In this document: in pieces, positions 1 to 5,999 of the stretch | How positions within the stretch are numbered: position 1 is the stretch's first letter | Layout of the letters: each line of letters starts with the position of its first letter | Made by a program: the position numbers and the translations under genes | NCBI GenBank assembly: GCA_027578815.1 | Contig: JANBTH010000768.1 | Coordinates: forward strand, 1-11,619 | From: Coemansia sp. RSA 1804 | Lineage: Eukaryota > Kickxellomycota > Kickxellomycetes > Kickxellales > Kickxellaceae | Direction: 5' to 3' | Length of the DNA stretch: 11,619 nucleotides | The notes under the pieces: model-generated | Database searches by the model: none | What the model saw: only the letters and a program-made list of their open reading frames with translations | What the model was told of the DNA's origin: nothing

Positions 1-1
1 G

Positions 2-55
2 GCCGTTCTTGGCTCCGCCGCCGCTGCTCTTGCTGCCGTTGCCGCCCTCTTCTAA
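2..55 (+). CDS. C-terminal end of a probable GPI-anchored surface protein (partial)
   Basis: Only the last 17 codons and a TAA stop are present; the rest lies left of the window. The visible peptide is a run of Ala, Leu, Val and Gly ending in Leu-Phe, with no charged residue. This is the usual look of the hydrophobic tail removed when a GPI anchor is attached, so a cell-wall or plasma-membrane protein is the natural reading. A terminal membrane helix is the alternative. An AATAAA signal follows about 40 bases after the stop, which supports this as a true gene end. The family cannot be named because the ectodomain and the omega site are not in the window. Confidence 0.55.
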   Translation, partial: AVLGSAAAALAAVAALF

Positions 56-96
56 GGCTTCCTTTTCTCTCTTTTTTTGTTCGAATGATGGTGTAA

Positions 97-102
97 AATA
101 AA
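97..102 (+). terminator. AATAAA polyadenylation signal of the left-edge gene
   Basis: A canonical AATAAA hexamer lies 42 bases after the TAA stop of the partial gene and is followed by T-rich sequence, as expected of a eukaryotic 3' end. Confidence 0.5.
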
Positions 103-1002
103 AGAGTTTTCCCTCTTTCTTCTTACTCTGCTCTACTCTCTCTCCCCCTTTTCTCTACCGTTTCTCAGTGTCGCTTTAATAACCATTTGAATATGTGAAA
201 GAATCGTGTCTTACTGTCCTCCCGTGTATTGTTTCTTTGTTTTGTTTGTTGCTGAGAAATAGAAACATGGGAGGAAACAGTCTCTGACCTGTTTTGTGCT
301 GGTTCGCGCTCTTATATCCTCTGCTCTTGCTCCGGCCAGGGACTGTTACGAGGAATCACTGCTGCTACTTCCTTGCTTCTCGGATGGTCTGGTCTCTACT
401 GCTTCGCTTCCAGGTCTCCCTTTCTCTTTGGCTGTCTTTGTTATCGCTAGCACAAACCTGCTTGTTTGTTTATTTTTAACCTTGTTTCTGCTTCACGTCT
501 TTGATGGACACATGCATGTGTGCAAATCGTTCGTTCTTCGCTTCCAGCTGCTCCTCGGCTCACCGACCAGACGGCTCGACGAGCCGAGCCGGACTGGGTC
601 GCATTTTGGTTGTCGAAAACTTTTTGTGGTGCATGCGCTTTTTTTGTCTTTTGCTGCTGGATTCCTCAGTGCTTTCATTACTTTTTTATCTTGCTTCTGT
701 TTTCGGTGTTTCGCTTGCCTCGAAAGAAGAGAACCAGCAGCTAATTACAGTAATACGCAAGAGCGCAAGCAGTTCTTCATCGTTCTCATCATCAACTCAT
801 TCCTTTTTTTTCTGCTCGTGTACTGGTTTCGTTTGTTTCGTGCGTGAAATCCGCCAGAGGGAACCGCTTCCAGACTCGTCTATACTATACATCTTTTGAG
901 CAGGGTAAGCCAATTCGTGATTCCGTTATCCTACTTCCCTTCTTGTCTCCTCTTCTTACTGCCCAGCAAGAAAGCACCCATTCTCTTTATCTGTGCTGCA
1001 AA
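103..1002. other. Pyrimidine-rich intergenic region and probable OLA1 promoter/leader
   Basis: About 900 bases rich in T and C, with many TTTCTC-type tracts. Several overlapping reading frames of 60-180 codons are open here, but they are rich in Leu, Phe, Ser and Cys, as translated CT-rich DNA always is, and none resembles a known family. A TATA-like stretch lies at 881-889, 114 bases before the OLA1 ATG. A GC-rich inverted repeat sits at 554-588. A possible 62-base intron in the leader is listed separately. No RNA gene was recognised. Confidence 0.5.
905..966 (+). other. Possible intron in the OLA1 5' leader
   Basis: The donor-like GTAAGC at 905-910 follows CAGG. The acceptor-like TGCCCAG ends at 966 after a pyrimidine tract, with a CTTAC branch-like element about 10 bases before it. 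The 62-base length fits a fungal intron. It would lie wholly upstream of the ATG at 1003 and leave the protein unchanged. The competing reading is that transcription starts downstream of the TATA-like sequence at 881-889, in which case no intron is needed. Confidence 0.3.
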
Positions 1003-2439
1003 ATGGAGGCAGTGCTTCTGCTGAAAAGCCTGGCGCGGCCCAGGACTCCCTCCTGGCCGTTGCGAGCGCTCGCTGCCAGACCGACAGCAGCAACAGCGGA
1101 CTCGCGCCGCTGGAGCCGATCACTGCTACTTTTGCACAGACAGCCAACTAACAACACCCCTCGTCGCCTCGCTTATGCCACCGCCACTCGGGCGTTTGGG
1201 ACATCTGCTGCGTGTAGGAGCAAAAAGCCAGCCAGCAAGAAGAAGATGCCGCCCAAGAAGAACGTGGTGGAGGAGAAGATGCAGCTGGGCCGTCCCGGCA
1301 ACAACCTGAAGATCGGAGTGGTTGGGCTGCCCAATGTTGGCAAGTCGACGTTCTTCAACGCGATCACAAAGTCGGCAGTGTCGGCGGAGAACTACCCGTT
1401 CTGCACGATCGATCCGTCGGTGTCACGTGTGGCAGTCCCCGACGAGCGCTTTGATTGGCTGGTGGCCCAGTACCAGCCGTCGTCGCGCGTGCCGGCGTTC
1501 CTGTCGGTGACGGATATCGCCGGGCTTGTCAAGGGCGCGGCCGAGGGCGCCGGGCTGGGCAACGCGTTCCTGTCGCACATCAGCGCAGTCGACGGCATCT
1601 TCCACATGATCCGCGCGTTCGACGACCCCGACGTCGTGCATGTTGAGGGCGAGGTTAATCCCGACCGTGATCTGGAGATCATCCACTACGAGCTGCGGCT
1701 CAAGGATCTAGCGATGCTCAACAAGTACATCGGCGACAACCAGCGCAACATCGACCGCATGGGCACCGGCGGGTCGGCCGACGACAAGAAGAAGAAGGAC
1801 GAGTTCGCCATGGTTGTCAAGGTGCGCGACTGGGTTGCCGCCGGCAACGATGTGCGCAAGGGCGAGTGGACGAACAAGGAGATCGCGGTCATCAACAGCC
1901 AGCACCTGCTGACCGCCAAGCCCGTGACGTATCTGGTCAACCTGAGCGAGCGCGACTACTTGCGCAAGAAGAACAAGTTCCTCCCGGTCATCAAGAAGTG
2001 GATCGACGAGCACAACCCCGGCGACAAGCTGATTCCCTTCTCTGGCGACTTTGAGACCAAGCTCGTCAACATGGATGACGCCGAGCGTGCCGCCTATCTT
2101 AAGGAGATCAACGCAGCGTCGGCGTTCCCCAAGATCATCCTCACCGGCTACGACTCGCTCGATCTGATGCACTTCTTCACCGCCGGCCAGGGCACCGAGG
2201 TGCGCGGCTGGACCTGCCGGAAGAAGGCCAAGATGACCGATGCTGCGCGCAACGTCCACAACGATATCGCCGACTCGCTCATCCAGGTCGATGTTATGAA
2301 GTTCGATGAGCTCAAGGCTGCCGGCTCCGAGGCTGAGCTCAAGGCCCAGGGCAAGCTCTATATCCGCGGAAAGGATGCGCTCATCGAGGACGGCGACATC
2401 GTGTACTTCCGCTCGGGTCTTGGTAGCGCGAAAAAGTAA
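1003..2439 (+). CDS. OLA1: OLA1/YchF-family Obg-like ATPase with mitochondrial-type N-terminal extension
   Basis: An Obg-family P-loop NTPase (YchF/OLA1 branch), a ribosome-associated ATPase linked to translation and stress responses. Numbering from the ATG at 1003 (478 residues): residues 1-81 are an added N-terminus rich in Arg, Ser, Ala and Leu with almost no acidic residues. The core starts at Met82 (base 1246) and is 397 residues, the usual OLA1 length. The P-loop GLPNVGKST is at 108-116 and the switch motif DIAGL at 171-175. NLSE at 313-316 replaces the NKxD of true GTPases, the known mark of ATP preference in this family. A C-terminal TGS domain occupies about 385-469. Residues 63-72 (RAFGTSAACR) fit the R-x-F-x-x-S pattern of two-step MPP/Oct1 presequence cleavage. 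The 1003 start has a good context (AAAATGG). The frame is open further upstream to 844, but that part is not protein-like. Family assignment is certain; use of the upstream start is inference. Confidence 0.95.
   Translation: MEAVLLLKSLARPRTPSWPLRALAARPTAATADSRRWSRSLLLLHRQPTNNTPRRLAYATATRAFGTSAACRSKKPASKKKMPPKKNVVEEKMQLGRPGNNLKIGVVGLPNVGKSTFFNAITKSAVSAENYPFCTIDPSVSRVAVPDERFDWLVAQYQPSSRVPAFLSVTDIAGLVKGAAEGAGLGNAFLSHISAVDGIFHMIRAFDDPDVVHVEGEVNPDRDLEIIHYELRLKDLAMLNKYIGDNQRNIDRMGTGGSADDKKKKDEFAMVVKVRDWVAAGNDVRKGEWTNKEIAVINSQHLLTAKPVTYLVNLSERDYLRKKNKFLPVIKKWIDEHNPGDKLIPFSGDFETKLVNMDDAERAAYLKEINAASAFPKIILTGYDSLDLMHFFTAGQGTEVRGWTCRKKAKMTDAARNVHNDIADSLIQVDVMKFDELKAAGSEAELKAQGKLYIRGKDALIEDGDIVYFRSGLGSAKK
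1246..1248 (+). promoter_or_regulatory. Internal in-frame ATG, likely start of the cytosolic OLA1 form
   Basis: Met82 of the long form opens MPPKK, the normal beginning of cytosolic OLA1 proteins. A protein starting here would have 397 residues. Leaky scanning or a transcription start between 1003 and 1246 would give this form without the presequence. Confidence 0.6.
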
Positions 2440-2465
2440 AAAGCTTTCAAGTTTGGAATTATTTC

Positions 2466-2471
2466 TTTATT
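2466..2471 (-). terminator. AATAAA signal of the small minus-strand gene at 2558
   Basis: The minus strand reads AATAAA here, about 90 bases past the stop of the minus-strand gene. Its 3' end would therefore overlap that of the convergent OLA1 gene. Confidence 0.35.
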
Positions 2472-2527
2472 AAACATCCTTCTGACATCTACTTGTTACT
2501 ACTCTCTTACTATTAAAAACACGTGAG

Positions 2528-2533
2528 AATAAA
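2528..2533 (+). terminator. AATAAA signal of OLA1
   Basis: A canonical hexamer 89 bases after the OLA1 stop and 25 bases before the end of the convergent small gene. The two transcripts probably overlap at their 3' ends. Confidence 0.5.
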
Positions 2534-2557
2534 GAAACCAGCGTGGTTTTTCCAATT

Positions 2558-2875
2558 TCATTTTTTCTCAACAATTATGTTACCGTAAAAGTCCGTTCTC
2601 CTATGCTTTTTCTCTTGCAACTTCCACACCTTCATGCGCGTCTGGCCATATTGTTCACATGTGTAGAAAATGTACGAACCGTACACTAGTCCCAGCCCAC
2701 TCAGCGTCTTCGTACCTGAAACAATCCCGTTATCTTTTGAGCCATCAATACTGTAATGAACCTCTTCACCAGGGATTGGTTTGAGATTTAGCGAGGCTAC
2801 AAAAGCATCTGCTGTGATGTCTAACGGAGTATATCTGAAACCTATCCCCCTTGGCTTGAATAATGTAAATGGCAT
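2558..2875 (-). CDS. Small NPL4-type ubiquitin-like domain protein, tandem copy 1
   Basis: 105 residues, no signal peptide or membrane segment. It is a paralogue of the gene at 4591-4863: about 56% identical over residues 21-91, with shared landmarks TADA, ASL, DGS, VSG, KTL, LGL and YGS.IFY. The order is a basic strand pair, a short helix (about 21-31), a strand (VHYSIDGS), then LGLVYGSYIFY. This resembles the N-terminal ubiquitin-like domain of the Cdc48/p97 adaptor NPL4, where a late L-G-L-K-H-G-D hydrophobic strand closes the fold. That similarity is judged by eye. The protein has no NPL4 zinc finger or MPN domain and no terminal Gly-Gly, so it is not an obvious conjugated modifier. A TAA three codons before the ATG fixes the start. 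A TATA box lies at 3033-3040. Coding composition is AT-rich, unlike the flanking housekeeping genes. Function unknown. Confidence 0.7.
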   Translation of the reverse strand: MPFTLFKPRGIGFRYTPLDITADAFVASLNLKPIPGEEVHYSIDGSKDNGIVSGTKTLSGLGLVYGSYIFYTCEQYGQTRMKVWKLQEKKHRRTDFYGNIIVEKK

Positions 2876-2957
2876 AATATATTAGAGTTCCTTGGTACTA
2901 GGCTTTCCTTTATTGACAAGCTAATGTTAATAGTAATAATGTTAATAATCAAGTAAA

Positions 2958-2985
2958 GTGTGTGGGTGTGGGTGGGTGGGTGGTG
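2958..2985. repeat. GT/GGGT-rich microsatellite
   Basis: A short GTGTGGGTGT-type run followed by tandem GGGT units, lying in the transcribed leader of the minus-strand gene at 2558. The second copy of the unit lacks it, so it is a local expansion. Confidence 0.5.
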
Positions 2986-3032
2986 CAAATGTGAATGAAT
3001 AAAACCCATCCCCCGTACTTTATCTTTCTCTC

Positions 3033-3040
3033 CTTTTATA
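3033..3040 (-). promoter_or_regulatory. TATA box of the gene at 2558-2875
   Basis: The minus strand reads TATAAAAG, 158 bases before the ATG. The equivalent position of the duplicated unit (5033-5040) reads TATAAAAC, and both lie next to a shared CAAGACCAAAAT element. Keeping the TATA in both copies supports a real promoter. Confidence 0.6.
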
Positions 3041-3117
3041 CACCCCCGGGTTCTTCTTCTTCTTCAAGACCAAAATAAAAATTGTTTCCCATGTTGTACG
3101 CAGTATTCCCAATTACA

Positions 3118-3346
3118 ATATTATAAAAGTACAATGTGATCATCTACGTAGTATATCTACATATACTTATAATACCCTCCTACCAGCCAACCAACCCCCA
3201 TGATATGACCGAATATGACGACATCATGGCTTATATATGGTAAAGTCCATTTATTTCCGTTTCTACACTTTTTTAAGAGGAGAGGCTCAACCGCACGCAG
3301 CAAACCTTACACGTGTTTCTCTTAATATAATTCTATTATTGCCTAG
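3118..3346. repeat. Highly conserved upstream block, copy 1
   Basis: Matches 5121-5347 at about 93% over some 229 bases by hand alignment, with one 2-base gap. It lies 240-470 bases before the ATG of its gene. It holds a CTACGTAG palindrome (3144-3151), an inverted repeat CCATGAT/ATCATGG (3198-3204 and 3223-3229) enclosing two ATATGAC direct repeats, and CTTATATATGG (3230-3240). No long reading frame crosses it. Homology continues on both sides at much lower identity, so the block is a conserved island inside an older duplication. Confidence 0.85.
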
Positions 3347-3537
3347 CAGAAATGCGGCAAAAAAGATATCAAAGGCACAAACTATTTAATATTCCCTATT
3401 CACTTAGGCGTAATCTCAAAAGGCTGTTAAAAGTCCTAACAATTCTGCTTAGAATTATCCTTCATTCTCTTCTTCGTATGTAATATAAGCTAGCACGTAC
3501 TTGCGTAACTGTTTAGGAAGGGATATATTTTTACTCC

Positions 3538-3801
3538 TTAGGTTGTTGCTGTGTACTTTACTGCAACAACGTTATCTTTATCGCCTAAAGTAGAAAGGAC
3601 CGTAGAATCACTGATTGCTGAAGAGTCAGTGCTTTTAAACAAGGACACGGTTTTAGGGTTCATTGGTAAAATGTTGTCATTTATCTTTATGTGATCTTTT
3701 AGCTTTTTGGCCGTATTTAGGGTATTACAAAAGGGCTGTCTTATTGAGCAGAACTTTGTGCCATCGGGCTTGAGAAGGTCAATTCTATAAATTTGAGACA
3801 T
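3538..3801 (-). CDS. Small ubiquitin-like-fold candidate protein, unique to unit 1
   Basis: 87 residues, soluble, no signal peptide. The visible pattern is a strand pair around KPDGTKF (residues 11-17), a helix-like stretch LNTAKKLKDHIKIN (28-41), a strand KTVSLFKS (49-56), and a final strand VVAVKY after LSTLG. This is the order of a beta-grasp, ubiquitin-like domain and resembles NPL4 or Crinkler-type N-termini, but identity to its neighbours is too low to call a paralogue. It lacks a terminal Gly-Gly. A strong TATA box lies 136 bases upstream of the ATG. The segment carrying this gene (about 3347-4143) is missing from the second duplicated unit. The fold is inferred by eye and the function is unknown. 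Confidence 0.55.
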   Translation of the reverse strand: MSQIYRIDLLKPDGTKFCSIRQPFCNTLNTAKKLKDHIKINDNILPMNPKTVSLFKSTDSSAISDSTVLSTLGDKDNVVAVKYTATT

Positions 3802-3936
3802 TATAGCTTTAATTGGTCAAACTGATGTGATCAGAGTATTATAATATTTCTGTGCTCTGCGGATAAAATTGAAATGGGAATATATGGCTGTTTTTGTAAG
3901 ACAGAATACATAGGTTGAATGAGATGAAGTTCTACT

Positions 3937-3945
3937 CTTTTTATA
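3937..3945 (-). promoter_or_regulatory. TATA box of the gene at 3538-3801
   Basis: The minus strand reads TATAAAAAG, a near-consensus TATA box 136 bases before the ATG. It supports the small frame as a transcribed gene. Confidence 0.55.
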
Positions 3946-4143
3946 CCCAGTTCTAGTGGTCATCAACCTTCAACAGCAAACAGTAAAATCTTTGCTGCTG
4001 CTATTTAGAAATTAATAAAAATGATTTAGATGCATATCCTGGTCTAAAAAAGCTACAGTCTTATCTAAATAAAGTACAACAGTGAAATTGATTTAAAACA
4101 AAAAAGCAGACAGTTGTATTTAACTATATGTAGAAATTAAAAA

Positions 4144-4281
4144 CTAAATTAAAATTGAAACACATGACCACTGCACATCTAATAATTATTTCTACCATAT
4201 AATATATTTCGTCCAACAGCAAATTCAAGTAATCGCATCATCTGTTTAAAGAAATAGAGACTTCCCCAAATCAATTATCCC
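4144..4281. repeat. Distal end of duplicated unit 1
   Basis: Shares ACACATG, CATCTA, TTTCTACCATAT, ATTCAAG, AATCGC and GAGACTT, in order and spacing, with 5351-5484. In unit 2 this stretch directly follows the conserved block. In unit 1 it is separated from the block by about 800 bases. Confidence 0.7.
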
Positions 4282-4429
4282 ACACCGATAAATCGTACAA
4301 CGATGACTGCTCCTGCCTCCAACCCATGAATCAGCGGTTCATTTTAATGTGTTTTTGTTGGATCTTTGGCATTCTACCACAAGCTACTGTGTGGATATCA
4401 ATATCTAGCTTTGAACCATTAAAACAGGG

Positions 4430-4454
4430 TCATTTTAAACTTGCTTTAAAATGA
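4430..4454. repeat. Perfect hairpin, 10-bp stem and 5-base loop
   Basis: TCATTTTAAA is followed by CTTGC and TTTAAAATGA. It lies about 140 bases beyond the stop of the minus-strand gene at 4591. It could be part of a 3' region or chance in AT-rich DNA. Confidence 0.5.
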
Positions 4455-4555
4455 AAACAGCCTGACAGCAACCTTTTCAATAGATTCTCATTCCTGTTCT
4501 TCTATCTAAAGGCAACTTTTTTAACCGTGTGTTTTCTACAATAAAAAGCTAATAT

Positions 4556-4561
4556 TTTATT
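4556..4561 (-). terminator. AATAAA signal of the gene at 4591-4863
   Basis: A minus-strand AATAAA begins 30 bases past the TAG stop, a typical distance for a short fungal 3' UTR. Confidence 0.5.
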
Positions 4562-4590
4562 AGGTTCAACAATGCTATCAAAAAGAAAAC

Positions 4591-4863
4591 CTATTCTTCT
4601 TTCTCAACCAGCTTGTACACTCGATCACGCGTCATGTCACTGCGCGTATATTTGTAGAAAATAAATGATCCATACTCTAGTCCCAGCTCTTTCAGTGTCT
4701 TTTTACCTGAAACAACTCCATTATTATTTGAGCCATCAACGCTGCAATATACTTTCTCGCCAGAGACCGGTTTAGGCTTTAATGAGGCCAACAAAGCATC
4801 TGCTGTACAATCTAACGAAACCTTCTTGTTATTTATTGTCTTTGCGTTAAACACTTTAGACAT
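4591..4863 (-). CDS. Small NPL4-type ubiquitin-like domain protein, tandem copy 2
   Basis: 90 residues from the ATG at 4863. An in-frame ATG at 4917 would add 18 residues. The 4863 start is preferred because it falls within one codon of the start of copy 1, and the sequence before it aligns with untranslated DNA there (AGTACYAAGGAA in both). The conserved core runs from TADALLASL (about 20-28), through a strand ending in DGS, to KTLKELGLEYGSFIFYKY. It follows the same ubiquitin-like, NPL4-N-terminus-type plan as copy 1. There is no zinc finger, catalytic motif, signal peptide or terminal Gly-Gly. The C-terminus is charged (LVEKEE). Differences from copy 1 are spread along the gene at about 75% nucleotide identity without frameshift or stop, suggesting both copies remain functional. 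A role as a stand-alone ubiquitin-like adaptor or decoy is speculation. Confidence 0.7.
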   Translation of the reverse strand: MSKVFNAKTINNKKVSLDCTADALLASLKPKPVSGEKVYCSVDGSNNNGVVSGKKTLKELGLEYGSFIFYKYTRSDMTRDRVYKLVEKEE

Positions 4864-5032
4864 TAGTAATAAAAATTCCTTAGTACTACTTTTTTGCTTA
4901 CTTTCTTTTGCAGACACAAATTATAATAGAGATAATTGCCAACTAATCAAATGAAGCACGTATATGTGGTTGGAGAAAATGTGAATAAAAAATTAAACAA
5001 AAAAATTCTCTTCCCTATCTTATCTTTTTTAC

Positions 5033-5040
5033 GTTTTATA
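5033..5040 (-). promoter_or_regulatory. TATA box of the gene at 4591-4863
   Basis: The minus strand reads TATAAAAC at the position matching the TATA box of copy 1, about 170 bases before the preferred ATG. The shared CAAGACCAAAAT element lies just upstream. Confidence 0.55.
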
Positions 5041-5120
5041 TTGATTTTGGATTTTTTTATTTTCCTCTTCTTCAAGACCAAAATTTACTTTTCATATTCT
5101 ACACAATATGCCTATTTCAA

Positions 5121-5347
5121 ATATTATAAAGGCAAAATGTGATCATCTACGTAGTATATCTACATATACTTAAAATACCCTCCAACCAGCCAACCAACTC
5201 CCATGGTATGACCGAATATGACGACATCATGGCTTATATATGGTAAAGTCCATTTATTTCCATTTTTACACTTTTTTAGGAAGAGGCTCAACCGCACGCA
5301 GCAAACCTAACACATATTTTTCTTAATATAATTCTATTATTACCTAG
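5121..5347. repeat. Highly conserved upstream block, copy 2
   Basis: Partner of 3118-3346 at about 93% identity. It keeps the CTACGTAG palindrome (5147-5154), both ATATGAC repeats and CTTATATATGG (5233-5243). One arm of the inverted repeat has a single change (CCATGGT at 5201-5207). It has the same distance and orientation relative to its gene as copy 1. Confidence 0.85.
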
Positions 5348-5350
5348 TAA

Positions 5351-5484
5351 AAAACTTAATAATGGGAGACACATGGCTTGTGTACATCTAGTATCCATTT
5401 CTACCATATGATAGGCTTCTTTTAACAGTGAATTCAAGAAATCGCGTTATCAGTTATATGAGCTGGAGACTTTTTCAAATGACG
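5351..5484. repeat. Distal end of duplicated unit 2
   Basis: About 70% identical to 4144-4281 but directly joined to the conserved block, unlike in unit 1. This defines unit 2 as about 4591-5484. Confidence 0.7.
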
Positions 5485-5999
5485 TGAAAATGTAAGCTTT
5501 TTTTAATGCAATTTTTAAAAAAAAAGTAGCATAAATTCACATACGGTAGTTCTTTTCTATGACCGTATATCTAATTAGAAGCCTGTTTGGCAAACAAATG
5601 TATTAATTGCAGTTTTCAATATGCCTATTCTTTAGGTTTCGTGATTATCTGGCAAAAATAATAATATTTTATTAACCGAGTACTTGGCTAGCAATTAAAT
5701 ATTCAGCGTGCAAACATAACGCTCACGTGCATTAAGAGGGGGCGTCTAACATATCTTTTGTTTTTTGGGCTCACGAGTTTGCGGTTTTAAGGATTTTTCC
5801 ATTCTTATTAGCTCTCTTCTTGGAGTTTGCATTTTGGAATAGAATTTAAAGTTAATGTTATGTATATGTGTATATTATCTAATACAAATGTTCATACGTT
5901 TAACAAGCTAGCAGACAGAAATGAGAATAAATAAAAAAGAATTGCCAACTCCATGGCTGATTCAAGTACATGTGTCCAAAAGGAGCATGAAAAGCTCTG
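5485..5999. other. AT-rich intergenic region downstream of the sphingolipid enzyme gene
   Basis: No gene, RNA or clear repeat is seen. A CACGTG E-box-type hexamer lies at about 5725. No AATAAA is present on the minus strand within the first 300 bases after the stop of the gene at 6000; the nearest is near 5665. Its true 3' end is therefore unclear. Confidence 0.5.

Larger units (their letters stand above)
3946..4590. other. AT-rich intergenic region of the duplicated array
   Basis: No gene is seen. Bases 4144-4281 are homologous (about 70%) to 5351-5484, forming the distal end of the duplicated unit. The remainder to 4590 contains a 10-base-pair hairpin at 4430-4454 and the 3' end of the next minus-strand gene. 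Confidence 0.6.

Noticed and set aside
296..847. 183-codon plus-strand open frame upstream of OLA1
   Set aside because: It is Leu/Phe/Ser/Cys-rich as expected of CT-rich DNA, overlaps other open frames of similar length, and has no domain or promoter signal.
844..1002. Further N-terminal extension of OLA1 from ATG 844
   Set aside because: The added 53 residues are not presequence-like. A TATA-like element and a possible intron lie within this stretch, and the ATG at 1003 has a better context.
3192..3229. Minus-strand peptide MMSSYSVI... within the conserved block as a coding exon
   Set aside because: It stops after 15 codons in copy 1 but not in copy 2, and two of the few base changes alter amino acids, so conservation is not protein-like.
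4936..5142. 68-codon plus-strand hydrophobic frame
   Set aside because: It covers the promoter of the duplicated gene and its Phe/Ile/Lys content is that of AT-rich DNA. The homologous region of unit 1 shows no comparable long frame.
3118..5347. Conserved block as a pair of LTRs or MITE copies
   Set aside because: Homology extends beyond the block on both sides at the same spacing and orientation to paralogous genes, so it is part of a tandem duplication. No terminal repeats or target-site duplications were seen at the block edges.
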